Assembly: GCF_002332255.1 (NCBI RefSeq)
Contig: NZ_NRGW01000001.1
Span: forward strand, 3,410,001-3,474,000
DNA length: 64,000 nucleotides
Reading direction: 5' to 3'
Source: Halomonas sp. JB37
GTDB taxonomy: Bacteria; Pseudomonadota; Gammaproteobacteria; Pseudomonadales; Halomonadaceae
Below, piece after piece: positions 1 to 9,042 of the stretch (position 1 is its first letter; each line of letters opens with the position of its first letter). The position numbers and the translations under genes were made by a program. The notes below the pieces were generated by a model, which saw nothing but the letters and a program-made list of their open reading frames with translations, was not told the origin of the DNA and made no database searches.

Positions 1-692
1 AGGGACATCAATAGCAGCGTGACCGGTACCCCGCTGCCCACCGCGAGCAAGCGAGCGGCCCAACGACCTTCACCCCAACGCCCGGAATAAGCGCCCCACT
101 CCCAGAAGATCAATGCAAGGGTATTGATCCCCAACAACCCCCACAGCGCAGCGTCACTGTTTGCCAGGGCGCCAAACGGTCCACCCCAAGTACGAAAATA
201 AAGCCCGATTGCAAGATTGAGCAGCCCTAACCACAGAACCCAAAGTAGCTCAAAACGTGCCACCCAGACCCAGGGCAACGTTAGCAACGCCCAGATAAAG
301 AACAGCTGCCAGGGGTCAGCACCGGTTTGGTACACCTGACCAAACAGCGCTAGCAGTACACCCACTAACAAAGTGGCCGACGTTAGCGCCACACGCTGTA
401 AGGTCAGGCGAGTCTTGGCCCACACGGCGATACCTACCGCCAGCAACACCGCGGCTTGCACCACGCCAAAGCGCAGCCAACGCTCCATCTCGAGCCAGTT
501 ATAAGCAATAAAAAACAACACCGCAAAGGCTAGCGCCAGCCCGCCTAGCCACAGCAGTAATCGATCAACAAAGATCGCCCAGTCACGGGGCGATGGCCTC
601 AACCCAGCAGCCTCAATAGCGTGTGTCACCTGCTCTGGCGGTATGACGCTTTGCTCAATTAACGACACCAGTTCACGGCGTGAAGAAGCCAT
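1..692 (-). CDS. DUF2157 membrane protein, C-terminus cut by window edge
   Basis: About 230 codons of an integral membrane protein are open from an ATG at 692 to the window edge; the rest lies outside. The soluble N-terminus (about 45 residues, starting MASSRRELVSLIEQ) is followed by a run of hydrophobic segments with aromatic-rich turns such as FFIAYNWLEMERW. This order, a short regulatory-looking N-terminus then many membrane helices, is typical of the DUF2157 family. An AAGGAA ribosome binding site lies just upstream of the ATG on the minus strand, so the start is well supported. The function of the family is unknown. The gene diverges from sseA across about 230 bp. Confidence 0.75.
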   Translation of the reverse strand, partial: MASSRRELVSLIEQSVIPPEQVTHAIEAAGLRPSPRDWAIFVDRLLLWLGGLALAFAVLFFIAYNWLEMERWLRFGVVQAAVLLAVGIAVWAKTRLTLQRVALTSATLLVGVLLALFGQVYQTGADPWQLFFIWALLTLPWVWVARFELLWVLWLGLLNLAIGLYFRTWGGPFGALANSDAALWGLLGINTLALIFWEWGAYSGRWGEGRWAARLLAVGSGVPVTLLLMS

Positions 693-922
693 GGCATTCC
701 TTGGGAAGGTAGAGAAGTTAGCACTCAACAATGCCGATCGGTCAGCATAGCCTGACCATAGACGCTAACGCGCGCGAGCGAAAGAGGCCGTCAGTGCCAT
801 TGATGCGTACTTAGGATTAACAATGAAAGAAGGAAGCACTATAAGGTTTTACGTCTTCCAGGCCCACGCCTTATAAGAAATGCAGTAGGATCAATGTTCG
901 ACTTATTTTTCAGGAGCCCGCT

Positions 923-1777
923 ATGTCCCTCGCACAGCTAATTAGCCCACTTGCTCTAGGCCAAAAGCAACAGCAGCCCGGCCTGGTGATTCTGGATTGC
1001 CGCTTTGCTTTGGAAAACCCGGGCTATGGGCAGCAAAGTTATGCCGCGGGGCATATCGCCGGGGCGCATTTCGCTGACCTGAACCGCGACCTGAGCTCGC
1101 CGGTTATCCCGGGAGTGACCGGCCGTCATCCCTTACCGGACCCCGCACAGCTGGTTGATCGCCTGCGAGACTGGGGCATTGATAACGACGCTACCATCGT
1201 GCTTTATGACGATGGCACCGGTGCCTATGCCGCCCGGGCGTGGTGGCTGCTGGCGTGGCTGGGTAAGCGAGATGGCGTGTTCATTCTTGATGGCGGCTTG
1301 AACGCCTGGCTCGCCGTCGGCCTGCCCTTGAGCCAGGATTCACCGCAGAGTGTTCCCGGGCATTTCAGCGGTCAGCCAGATAACCGCCTGCTGCTGGAGG
1401 CCAAGCAACTACAGCAGCGCCTTGGCCAGCCGAACCTCACCTTACTGGATGCCCGAGGCTTGCCACGCTTTCGAGGTGATGTAGAGCCTATCGACCCGGT
1501 AGCCGGGCATATCCCCGGCGCGCAATGCGCGGCGTTTACCGACAACCTGGGCAGCGACGGACGTTTTTTGCCCGTGCCGCAGCTCAAGCAGCGTTTTGCC
1601 GAGAAGCTTGGCGGGCGCTCACCGGAAGCGTTGGTGGCCTATTGCGGCTCTGGCGTAACCGCCTGCCATAACCTGTTTGCCCTTTGCCTGGCAGGTTACC
1701 CTCTGGCCAGCCTGTACGCAGGTTCCTGGAGCGAATGGATCACCGACCCTCAACGGGCTATCGCTACCGGCGACTAA
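923..1777 (+). CDS. sseA: 3-mercaptopyruvate sulfurtransferase (two-domain rhodanese)
   Basis: Transfers sulfur from 3-mercaptopyruvate to a thiol or cyanide acceptor in the cytoplasm. The 284 residues fit the usual length and contain two rhodanese domains: an inactive N-terminal one (about 20-130, with LDCRF and the GHI.GA.F motif) and a catalytic C-terminal one (about 165-280). The active-site loop is CGSGVTA with Cys241. That loop type marks mercaptopyruvate sulfurtransferases, while thiosulfate-specific rhodaneses usually carry a basic residue (CRKGV). An AGGAG site precedes the ATG by about 7 bases. It stands alone, convergent with the FMN-binding glutamate synthase-like gene. Confidence 0.88.
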   Translation: MSLAQLISPLALGQKQQQPGLVILDCRFALENPGYGQQSYAAGHIAGAHFADLNRDLSSPVIPGVTGRHPLPDPAQLVDRLRDWGIDNDATIVLYDDGTGAYAARAWWLLAWLGKRDGVFILDGGLNAWLAVGLPLSQDSPQSVPGHFSGQPDNRLLLEAKQLQQRLGQPNLTLLDARGLPRFRGDVEPIDPVAGHIPGAQCAAFTDNLGSDGRFLPVPQLKQRFAEKLGGRSPEALVAYCGSGVTACHNLFALCLAGYPLASLYAGSWSEWITDPQRAIATGD

Positions 1778-1835
1778 ATCCTCACTCCCAACGCTAAACG
1801 CAGGTGAGCACTCGGAAACCCAGTAGCCATAGCTG

Positions 1836-3491
1836 TCACTCCAACTTAGTAAAGCGCAGCCGCTCTATCGCCGGGGGCGGCAAGAAAGAGTCCGCTCGGG
1901 CATCTTCCCAATAGTGCTTAAACACGGTGTGCTCACATTTAGAATGCAGTAGCTCATTGGGTTTCAAGAACGTAAAGACCTGATCGTAGGACTGAATCTC
2001 ATTTTCCGATACGCGGCGGATGATATGTTCTGGCCCCAGCTCACTCGGGTGGGTGAGCCCTGCCGCCCCTAGCATTTCCGCCAGCGCTTTTAGCGTATTG
2101 CGGTGGAAGTGATATACCCGCTCCGTTTTGTCAGCAATATCCAAATGACGGCTGCGCTTAGGATCCTGGGTTGCCACGCCGCTTGGGCACTTATCGGAGT
2201 GACAGTTGAGCGCCTGAATACAGCCCAGTGAAAACATAAAGCCCCTGGCGGCATTGCACCAGTCGGCCCCCAGCGCCAACGTGCGGGCAATATTAAAACC
2301 CGATGTGATTTTGCCAGCAGCACCGATGCGAATTTCCTCGCGCAGCCCAGCCCCAACAAGCGTGTTGTGCACTAGCGTCACGGCTTCGGTGAGCGGCACG
2401 CCCATACGGTTAATAAATTCTAACGGCGCGGCACCGGTTCCCCCTTCGCCGCCATCCACCACAATAAAATCAGGCCGCTCACCGGTCTCCAGCATGGCCT
2501 TTACAATCGCAAACCACTCCCAGGGGTGGCCAATTGCCAGCTTAAACCCAACCGGCTTGCCGCCGGAAAGCGCACGTAGGCGGGCAATAAATTCCATCAG
2601 CTCTAGCGGTGAAGAGAAGGCGGTGTGAGCGGCGGGAGAAATCACATCCTGGCCCATGGGCACTTCCCTGGCCTCGGCAATTTCTGCGGTCACTTTAGCC
2701 GCCGGCAGTATGCCACCATGGCCGGGCTTGGCTCCCTGCGACAGCTTTATTTCGATCATTTTGACCTGATCATCGCTGGCGTTGGCGGCAAACCGTTCCT
2801 CGTTAAACGAGCCATCGTCGTGGCGGCAGCCGAAATAGCCGGAGCCGATTTCCCAGACTAAATCGCCACCGTGAATGCGATGATAGCGGGAAATCGACCC
2901 TTCACCGGTGTCGTGATAGAAGCCCCCTTTGCAGGCGCCCGCATTCAGCGCTTCGATGGCATTGCCTGAAAGCGAGCCAAAGCTCATCGCCGAAATATTA
3001 AGCACGCTAGCAAAATAAGGCTGACTACAGCGGCTACCGCCTACTCGAACCCGAAAGTCAGCGTCTTCAATTGCATAGGGCAGCAGCGAATGATTGATCC
3101 ACTCATGGCCCGGTTTATACATATCCAACAGTGAGCCGAAAGGCTTCTTATCGCTCTCATTTTTAGAGCGCTGATACACCACGGCACGCTGCTCGCGGGA
3201 GAACGGGCGCTCGTCCAAATCCGACTGAATAAAGTACTGGCGTATTTCAGGGCCAATGGATTCCAAGGTATATCGAATGTGGGCCAAGATTGGGTAATTA
3301 CGGCTGACCGTTCGCCGCGTTTGGCGCATGTCGTGCAAGCCTAGCCAAGCAAGAAGGCCAAAAAGTGCCACGCCCACTAGCCATACAAGCGAAAACACTA
3401 AGCCAATAAGCGAGATGACCAGTAGGATCACGCAGGCAACAAAGGCGGCATTGCGCAAAGGAATGCGGGTTAATCCCCGAGCTTCTATCAT
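1836..3491 (-). CDS. Membrane-anchored FMN-binding glutamate synthase family protein
   Basis: A 551-residue protein equivalent to the FMN/synthase central part of glutamate synthase large subunit, without the glutamine amidotransferase or GXGXG domains. Two hydrophobic segments near residues 15-55 anchor it to the membrane, which GltB lacks. The catalytic barrel carries the phosphate-binding and glycine-rich segments (GQGAKPGHGG, VDGGEGGTGAAP) and a cysteine set C424-x5-C430-x4-C435 matching the [3Fe-4S] cluster ligands of GltB. No GltD-type reductase lies nearby, so the electron donor is unknown. Such orphan proteins are common in proteobacteria but their reaction is not established; ammonia transfer to 2-oxoglutarate should not be assumed. 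Confidence 0.8.
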   Translation of the reverse strand: MIEARGLTRIPLRNAAFVACVILLVISLIGLVFSLVWLVGVALFGLLAWLGLHDMRQTRRTVSRNYPILAHIRYTLESIGPEIRQYFIQSDLDERPFSREQRAVVYQRSKNESDKKPFGSLLDMYKPGHEWINHSLLPYAIEDADFRVRVGGSRCSQPYFASVLNISAMSFGSLSGNAIEALNAGACKGGFYHDTGEGSISRYHRIHGGDLVWEIGSGYFGCRHDDGSFNEERFAANASDDQVKMIEIKLSQGAKPGHGGILPAAKVTAEIAEAREVPMGQDVISPAAHTAFSSPLELMEFIARLRALSGGKPVGFKLAIGHPWEWFAIVKAMLETGERPDFIVVDGGEGGTGAAPLEFINRMGVPLTEAVTLVHNTLVGAGLREEIRIGAAGKITSGFNIARTLALGADWCNAARGFMFSLGCIQALNCHSDKCPSGVATQDPKRSRHLDIADKTERVYHFHRNTLKALAEMLGAAGLTHPSELGPEHIIRRVSENEIQSYDQVFTFLKPNELLHSKCEHTVFKHYWEDARADSFLPPPAIERLRFTKLE

Positions 3492-3699
3492 GAGAACACA
3501 AACTCCTTATCAACCGTCTGCAAAAGGGTATGACGGCCTAGGTAGCATATCGGAGCAAGGTAGCGGCTCACCAGCCCAATTCGCTCTATTTAATGGAGAG
3601 GATTAGTATAAGTTTTGGTGAACTTACCACTCTAAGTAATATCCAATGCAGCATTCACTACCCACGCTGTGCGCAAGCTTTTCCTAGCGGAGGCATCAT

Positions 3700-4722
3700 A
3701 TGCTTATAAAAATTGCCAAACCCAGTGATTTACACGAATCCGATGTAACGCCGGAGTCTATTTACCTTTCACGTCGTCGCTTTATGGGTGGCATGGCGGG
3801 CCTAGGCGCGGGGATTGCTCTGGCGGGACAAAAAGCTTACGCCAATGCCGCTGACTATTCTGATGTGCCCGACGGCAGTGCACCGCCCTGGTTAAGCGAA
3901 AAGATTAGCCAAACTGAGTGGCGCGCAGTCACCCCAAGCGATCCTGAAAAAGACATTATCGCCCCCTTTGAGGATGTCAGCAGCTATAACAATTTTTTCG
4001 AATTCGGTTCGGGAAAAAGTGACCCAGCCCGTCATGCAGGCAGCTTAGAAACTCAGCCCTGGAGCGTGGTGGTCGACGGTGAAGTTAACAACGGCGGGCG
4101 CTTTACGCTTGAAGACTTCGCCAAGCCGTCGCAGTTTGAAGAGCGTATTTACCGCCTGCGCTGCGTCGAGGCGTGGTCGATGGTCATTCCCTGGTTAGGC
4201 ATTCCCCTAGCCGAGATAATCAAGCGCGCCGATCCTACCAGCAAAGCAAAATACGTGCGTTTTGAAACGCTGGTAGACCCGGATCAGATGCCAGGGCAGC
4301 GCTCGTCGTTCTCGCTGATTGACTGGCCCTACGTGGAAGGTCTGCGTTTAGACGAGGCCATGAACCCGCTCACGTTACTGGCGATGGGCATGTATGGCCG
4401 CGAACTGCCTAATCAAAACGGCGCCCCCTTACGATTAGTGGTGCCATGGAAATATGGCTTTAAGAGCATCAAATCGATTGTGCGCATTTCGTTAGTTGAA
4501 GAGCAGCCGGTCAACTCCTGGCAGGAGATTGCCGCCAACGAATACGGCTTCTACGCTAACGTGAACCCACAGGTTGACCACCCACGCTGGAGCCAAGCCT
4601 CCGAACGGCGGCTGCCCAACAGCCTGTTCAGCCCGAACCATATTGATACGCTTATGTTTAACGGCTACGCGGACGAAGTTGCCGAGATGTATGCGGGATT
4701 GGATTTAAGGGCTAATTACTGA
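3700..4722 (+). CDS. msrP: Protein-methionine-sulfoxide reductase, molybdopterin catalytic subunit
   Basis: Periplasmic enzyme that reduces methionine sulfoxide in exported proteins damaged by hypochlorite or other oxidants. The 340-residue protein starts with a twin-arginine signal (RRRFMG at about 25-30, then a hydrophobic stretch ending AKAYA-like before residue 50), so it is exported folded with its molybdenum cofactor. The expected cofactor-ligating cysteine is Cys155 in YRLRCVEAWS, and the sulfite-oxidase-fold core is complete. A GGAGG site sits 6 bases before the ATG. The stop overlaps the start of msrQ by one base, so the two are translationally coupled. Confidence 0.93.
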   Translation: MLIKIAKPSDLHESDVTPESIYLSRRRFMGGMAGLGAGIALAGQKAYANAADYSDVPDGSAPPWLSEKISQTEWRAVTPSDPEKDIIAPFEDVSSYNNFFEFGSGKSDPARHAGSLETQPWSVVVDGEVNNGGRFTLEDFAKPSQFEERIYRLRCVEAWSMVIPWLGIPLAEIIKRADPTSKAKYVRFETLVDPDQMPGQRSSFSLIDWPYVEGLRLDEAMNPLTLLAMGMYGRELPNQNGAPLRLVVPWKYGFKSIKSIVRISLVEEQPVNSWQEIAANEYGFYANVNPQVDHPRWSQASERRLPNSLFSPNHIDTLMFNGYADEVAEMYAGLDLRANY

Positions 4723-5339
4723 TGGCAGCACCGCGCATATGGCTTGTTTGGCGCATTGGCGTTTTCTTGGCGGCATTAACACCGCTACTGTTTTGGGGCT
4801 GGCAAGTCGCCAATAACGCTGCTGGCCCTGAGCCCGGGCGTTACCTGCTACTCAACATCGGCATTGGCGCACTGTGGATGCTGCTGCTCACGCTAAGCCT
4901 CACGCCTCTCACCAAGCTGACCCGTTGGAAAGGCTTTGCACTCATTCGGCGCCAGCTAGGTTTATGGACACTGGCCTACGCCACGCTGCATTTGCTCAGC
5001 TATGCGCTATTTATTCTGGGGCTTAACTGGGCGCTGCTAGGCAGCGAAATTGTCAAACGGCCCTACATTATTGTGGGCATGATCGCGCTAACCGGCCTTG
5101 CCGTGCTGGGTGCGACTTCCAACCGCTGGGCGATGAAACGCCTAGGCAAGCGCTGGAAACCATTGCACAAATTCTCTTACGCTATTTTAGCATTGGCACT
5201 GCTGCACTTCTTTTGGATAGTGCGCGCCGATCTGCGCGAATGGGCCATCTATGCCGCCGTTGCTGCATTGATAATGGCCACCCGCCTACCGCCTGTTGCT
5301 CGCACCCTGCCTAAGTTTCGTCAGCGGTTTAGCCGTTAA
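4722..5339 (+). CDS. msrQ: Heme-binding membrane subunit of the MsrPQ system
   Basis: Integral membrane b-type cytochrome that passes electrons from the respiratory chain to MsrP. The 205 residues contain about six membrane helices of the ferric-reductase-like fold. The conserved histidines expected to bind heme are visible in ATLHLLSYALF (near residue 90), in KPLHKFSYAILALALLHFF (near 150 and 162). The gene starts inside the stop codon of msrP (TGATG), the standard arrangement of this pair. Confidence 0.92.
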   Translation: MAAPRIWLVWRIGVFLAALTPLLFWGWQVANNAAGPEPGRYLLLNIGIGALWMLLLTLSLTPLTKLTRWKGFALIRRQLGLWTLAYATLHLLSYALFILGLNWALLGSEIVKRPYIIVGMIALTGLAVLGATSNRWAMKRLGKRWKPLHKFSYAILALALLHFFWIVRADLREWAIYAAVAALIMATRLPPVARTLPKFRQRFSR

Positions 5340-5443
5340 ATACCCTTGACAAGGTAAGCTCTTGCAGGCTGGGTTCATGTTCAGTTCACCTAATGCCGTT
5401 ATGCTATGGGCAGACAGTCTAATACCGTATTGGAGTAGTAATA

Positions 5444-7231
5444 ATGGCCGTAAAATATTTAGGCGCTACCCGTCGGGTAATAGCGTTAGGATCGCTATTG
5501 CTCGCAGCTGACGCAAGCGCGGAGCAGTCTATAGGTGATGAACAACCTTTGCGCGTTGAACAACTGCAGCGCTGTGGCGATCTTTTACAGCAAGATATTC
5601 AAGAGTTCTGCCTGAACGTCAGCGGGCTTGATAACAGCGATTTTCAGGTAAAGCTGAACGGAATACCGCTTCAGGCCGAAAACCTTGATCACACGGATGA
5701 AAATATACGTGTCCGCATCACCAGCGCCGACACACAAAGCGGCCCGCTGTGGTTTGAGCAACACGACCAAGCGAGCAACCCGGTATGGATAAGCCTCAAA
5801 GGCAGTCACGTGGTAGCGGCCACGGACCAAGAGCTGGCGGAGAACATGGATGGCCTGACCACCTACGTGGATCTGGTCAGCGTGATTATTGAAGAAAGCT
5901 ACGAAGGTGCCGAAGAAGCCCAGCGATTAGCAGAAAAGTACGGTGCAGAGGTGGTCGGTATAATCCCGCCGCTTAACACCTACCAGCTGCGCCTTCCGGT
6001 CAGCAACTTAGATGCACGCGATGCGCTAGTACTCAGGCTAGGCAGTGAAGTCAGCGTCGATGCGGTGGTGGTCGAAGAATCAGGCGCAGAAGAAAGCGTT
6101 GAGAGCGAGACCGATGAGCTGCCCGCAGCCGACGACCAGGACTGGGCGTCAAATCGCTTTTTAGACGCGGTAAATTATTATAAGCGGCGCCTGCCACGTC
6201 AGGGCGGCGATATCGAGACTCAGCCCATTCGCATTGGCGTCATCGAGCGGGAAGTAGACTTCGACGCACCGGATTTTGCCGACTACCTGGGCGACTGTCG
6301 CACGGACTCTCTTAGAACCTGTGTCTATGCACGCGATGCCGTCGCGCCCGACGGGCATGGCACAACGGTTGCCGGCGTATTTGCCGCCGCCTGGAATGAA
6401 GGCGGCAATAGCGGCTTTCTACGCGGGCTAGACTCGGTAGGCCCAGGCTTCGATGTGATTGTTGACCGCAATTCGGATGCGGGCATTACCGCCAATATCG
6501 CCGCGTCGGTCAATCTGGTGGAAGACGGTGTACGCGTACTCAACTGGAGCTGGGGCATTCATCGAGTGGGGGCCATCGATATTGACGGAGAAGAAGTCGA
6601 CTCGCTGGTGCGTTCCGGTATCGCCATGAGCGGCTATGAGGAGCTACTCGAAGAATTCTTCTTATGGCTACGCCGCGAACATCCCGACGTGGTAGTCGTC
6701 AACTCAGCGGGTAACGCCTCGTCGTTTTCTGGAAGTGATGATTATCGTCTACCGTCCTCTTTCGTGACCGACCAGCTGTTTGTGGTGGGTGGTCATCAGC
6801 AAGGCGATCAAGAACTGCAGGTTGACGACCCTGGTTACGTGGTCAAACGCGACGCGTCGAATATTGATATGCGCGTCGACATAACGGCAGCCGCCTGCGT
6901 TAGAGGCTCTTCTCTGATAGAGGGAGAGCAAGGCCCTGCCCATTGCGGCACCTCTTACGCAACGCCCCTGGTGGCCGGTTTATTGGCAGCCATGATGTCG
7001 ATAGACCCCGCTCTTACACCGGCGCAATTGCGCATGCTATTGCGTCGTAGCGCTATGACCATCGGTGAAGAGTACGATTTCGAACCGACCGATGCCGATG
7101 ACCTCACCGCGCCGATACTGCCATCGGAACGTGCTAATGAACTCGATCACCCGGATATCGGCCTGTCAGCCAGGTTAGACATGTACAAAGCGCTAGACCT
7201 CACCGTTCAGAGCTTGGACCGAGAGCGCTGA
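5444..7231 (+). CDS. Exported S8 (subtilisin-like) serine peptidase with a Glu at the catalytic Asp position
   Basis: A 595-residue protein with a probable N-terminal signal peptide (cleavage after the ADASA region, about residue 26), an unrecognised region to about 140, a segment at about 140-215 that resembles an inhibitory propeptide, then an S8 domain at about 260-540. The His motif (DGHGTTVAG, His305), the oxyanion Asn (NSAGN, Asn424) and the Ser motif (CGTSYATPLVAG, Ser504) are all present. The first triad segment reads IGVIEREVDF, where the family has IDTGVD, so Glu268 stands at the Asp position. Asp272 in the same segment could be an alternative. The C-terminal tail after 540 is acidic. 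A strong bidirectional terminator follows. Activity is uncertain; it may be a degraded or specialised peptidase. Confidence 0.8.
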   Translation: MAVKYLGATRRVIALGSLLLAADASAEQSIGDEQPLRVEQLQRCGDLLQQDIQEFCLNVSGLDNSDFQVKLNGIPLQAENLDHTDENIRVRITSADTQSGPLWFEQHDQASNPVWISLKGSHVVAATDQELAENMDGLTTYVDLVSVIIEESYEGAEEAQRLAEKYGAEVVGIIPPLNTYQLRLPVSNLDARDALVLRLGSEVSVDAVVVEESGAEESVESETDELPAADDQDWASNRFLDAVNYYKRRLPRQGGDIETQPIRIGVIEREVDFDAPDFADYLGDCRTDSLRTCVYARDAVAPDGHGTTVAGVFAAAWNEGGNSGFLRGLDSVGPGFDVIVDRNSDAGITANIAASVNLVEDGVRVLNWSWGIHRVGAIDIDGEEVDSLVRSGIAMSGYEELLEEFFLWLRREHPDVVVVNSAGNASSFSGSDDYRLPSSFVTDQLFVVGGHQQGDQELQVDDPGYVVKRDASNIDMRVDITAAACVRGSSLIEGEQGPAHCGTSYATPLVAGLLAAMMSIDPALTPAQLRMLLRRSAMTIGEEYDFEPTDADDLTAPILPSERANELDHPDIGLSARLDMYKALDLTVQSLDRER

Positions 7232-7276
7232 GCTGAGCTAGTCAAGAGGAGGCAAGACAAGCCACACGATCCAGAC

Positions 7277-7300
7277 AAGCCCACCTTACGAGGTGGGCTT
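7277..7300. terminator. Bidirectional Rho-independent terminator
   Basis: A perfect 10-bp stem (AAGCCCACCT / AGGTGGGCTT) with a TACG tetraloop lies between the convergent peptidase and mdaB genes. T- and A-rich flanks suit termination from both sides. Confidence 0.85.
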
Positions 7301-7310
7301 TAACTTATGT

Positions 7311-7889
7311 TTAGCCAAAAACTGTGCGCAGATGGCGGCGATAAGCATCGGTATCACGCTCAACGTTAGGCACTTTCATCACATCGTTGGCAATAAACGT
7401 CGGCAGCGCCGCTAAGCCGATAAACTCCTGCGATTTATGAAACGGAAAGTACACCCCATCCACTCCTCGCCCTTCAAAGAAGTTACCCGGCGCTTCGAAT
7501 GCTTCCAAAGGCGCGTTCCAGGTCAACGACAGCATATAGCGGCGCCCCTGCAGTAAGCCTCCGCTGCCGTACTGCTTGCTAGGATCTTGGCGCGAACGGC
7601 CATCGCTGGCGTAGAGTGAACCGTGCCCCGCAGTAAACACTTCATCAATATAGCGCTTGACGATCCAGGGGGCGCCCATCCACCAGCCAGGCATTTGATA
7701 CACAATCGTATCGGCCCACAAATAGCTCTGCACCTCGGCATCTGCATTATAACCTTGGTCAATCACTGTCTCGCGCACCTCATGCCCCAACGCCTGCAAT
7801 GTACTCACTGCCACGCTTTGCAGCGTATTATTGAGTTCACCGCCAGAGTGAGCGAACGCTTTTCCGCCATTAATCAGTAAAATCTTCAT
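7311..7889 (-). CDS. mdaB: NAD(P)H:quinone oxidoreductase, MdaB family
   Basis: Cytoplasmic FAD-dependent two-electron quinone reductase that limits redox cycling. The 192 residues from ATG 7889 match MdaB over the whole length, including the N-terminal MKILLINGGKAFAHS, the QMPGWWMGAPWIVKRYIDE segment around residue 70 and SLTWNAP near 125. An in-frame start ten codons upstream would add residues the family lacks; AGGAA lies 8 bases before ATG 7889, so the shorter form is preferred. A LysR gene diverges from it and is a natural candidate for its regulator. Confidence 0.92.
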   Translation of the reverse strand: MKILLINGGKAFAHSGGELNNTLQSVAVSTLQALGHEVRETVIDQGYNADAEVQSYLWADTIVYQMPGWWMGAPWIVKRYIDEVFTAGHGSLYASDGRSRQDPSKQYGSGGLLQGRRYMLSLTWNAPLEAFEAPGNFFEGRGVDGVYFPFHKSQEFIGLAALPTFIANDVMKVPNVERDTDAYRRHLRTVFG

Positions 7890-7923
7890 TGCTTGAATTC
7901 CTAAATAATTACCTAGCAACTTG

Positions 7924-8056
7924 GCTATATAATATAGCTAAGCAGCATAGCTAGAGCTGCATATGGCGCGTATTGTGAGATCAAAAGAGATGGAAAAGAA
8001 GCCGTGCTGGGTCAAAATACTTTTGATTTAAAATCAACAATACTGATAACGTTATC
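7924..8056. promoter_or_regulatory. Divergent mdaB/LysR promoter with two symmetric elements
   Basis: The spacer between mdaB and the LysR gene holds a perfect 7-1-7 inverted repeat GCTATAT-A-ATATAGC at 7924-7938 and a perfect 12-bp palindrome GATAACGTTATC at 8045-8056. Either could bind the adjacent LysR protein. The first lies about 35 bases upstream of the mdaB start codon. Binding is inferred from symmetry and position only. Confidence 0.4.
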
Positions 8057-8112
8057 GACTCATCTCAAAACAACAGATAAAGATCGAGATGCCTGATTAA
8101 TGAGCCTCCCAT

Positions 8113-9015
8113 ATGAAAAGCACCCTTGAAGAACAGCAGGCATTTGTCACAGTGGTCGAAAGCGGCTCAATCACTAACGCCGCGGAACGGCTCGGCATTA
8201 CGGTCTCTGGCGTTAGCCGTGCGCTTAATCGCCTAGAGCGAAAGCTCGGCACTACCTTGCTGCGCCGAACCACGCGTCGTTTGGAGCTCACAGAGGAAGG
8301 CGAGACGTTCTTGGGGCACTGCCGCCACATTCTGGCGGCCGTGGACGAGGCTGAAGAAGCAATGCTGGATCGCCATAGCCAGCCCAAGGGCAGGCTGAGG
8401 ATCAACGCAGCCCCTAGCTTTATGCAGTTCGTGATTGTGCCGGTGATTGGCAAGTTTCGTGCTCGCTATCCTGGTATTACACTAGCGCTCGACACTCATG
8501 ACCGGTTTGTCGACCTGCTAGAACAACGGGTTGATCTGGCCATCCGTATCGGCGAGTTGGAAGATTCCTCGCTTCATGCACGCTTACTCGGCTACAGCCC
8601 ACTGCGCATTCTGGCAAGCCCCGCCTACCTTGAATACCATGGCGCACCGCAAAGCATTGATGATCTCAAACAGCACAGCCTGCTGGGCTTCAATCAGCTC
8701 GATCATCTCAATCGCTGGCCGCTGCGTCACGCCGATGGGGCACTCTTGGCTATTACCCCAACGCTTGCGGCCTCTAGCGGCAGCACGTTAGTGGAGCTGG
8801 CCGTAGCGGGCGAAGGCATCGTGTGTTTAGCCGACTTTATGACCATTACGCCGCGCCAGAAAGGCACCCTCGTTGAAGTGCTTCCCAACCACATTGAGCT
8901 ACAGACCCAAACCGTCAATGCCGTTTACTACCGCCAAGCCACGCTTTCACAGCGTACGCGGCTGTTTATGGACTTCTTAGCAGAGCAATTACCGGGGACG
9001 TATTTACAGCGCTGA
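8113..9015 (+). CDS. LysR-family transcriptional regulator (next to mdaB)
   Basis: A 300-residue regulator with the winged helix-turn-helix at about 1-60 (AFVTVVESGSITNAAERLGITVSGVSRALNRLE) and an effector-binding domain from about 90. The RTTRRLELTEEGE segment is typical of the subgroup that controls adjacent reductases and oxidoreductases. It is transcribed away from mdaB, so control of mdaB and of itself is the simplest reading. Confidence 0.88.
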   Translation: MKSTLEEQQAFVTVVESGSITNAAERLGITVSGVSRALNRLERKLGTTLLRRTTRRLELTEEGETFLGHCRHILAAVDEAEEAMLDRHSQPKGRLRINAAPSFMQFVIVPVIGKFRARYPGITLALDTHDRFVDLLEQRVDLAIRIGELEDSSLHARLLGYSPLRILASPAYLEYHGAPQSIDDLKQHSLLGFNQLDHLNRWPLRHADGALLAITPTLAASSGSTLVELAVAGEGIVCLADFMTITPRQKGTLVEVLPNHIELQTQTVNAVYYRQATLSQRTRLFMDFLAEQLPGTYLQR

Positions 9016-9042
9016 ACGCAACAATTGCGATGCCATTTAACG

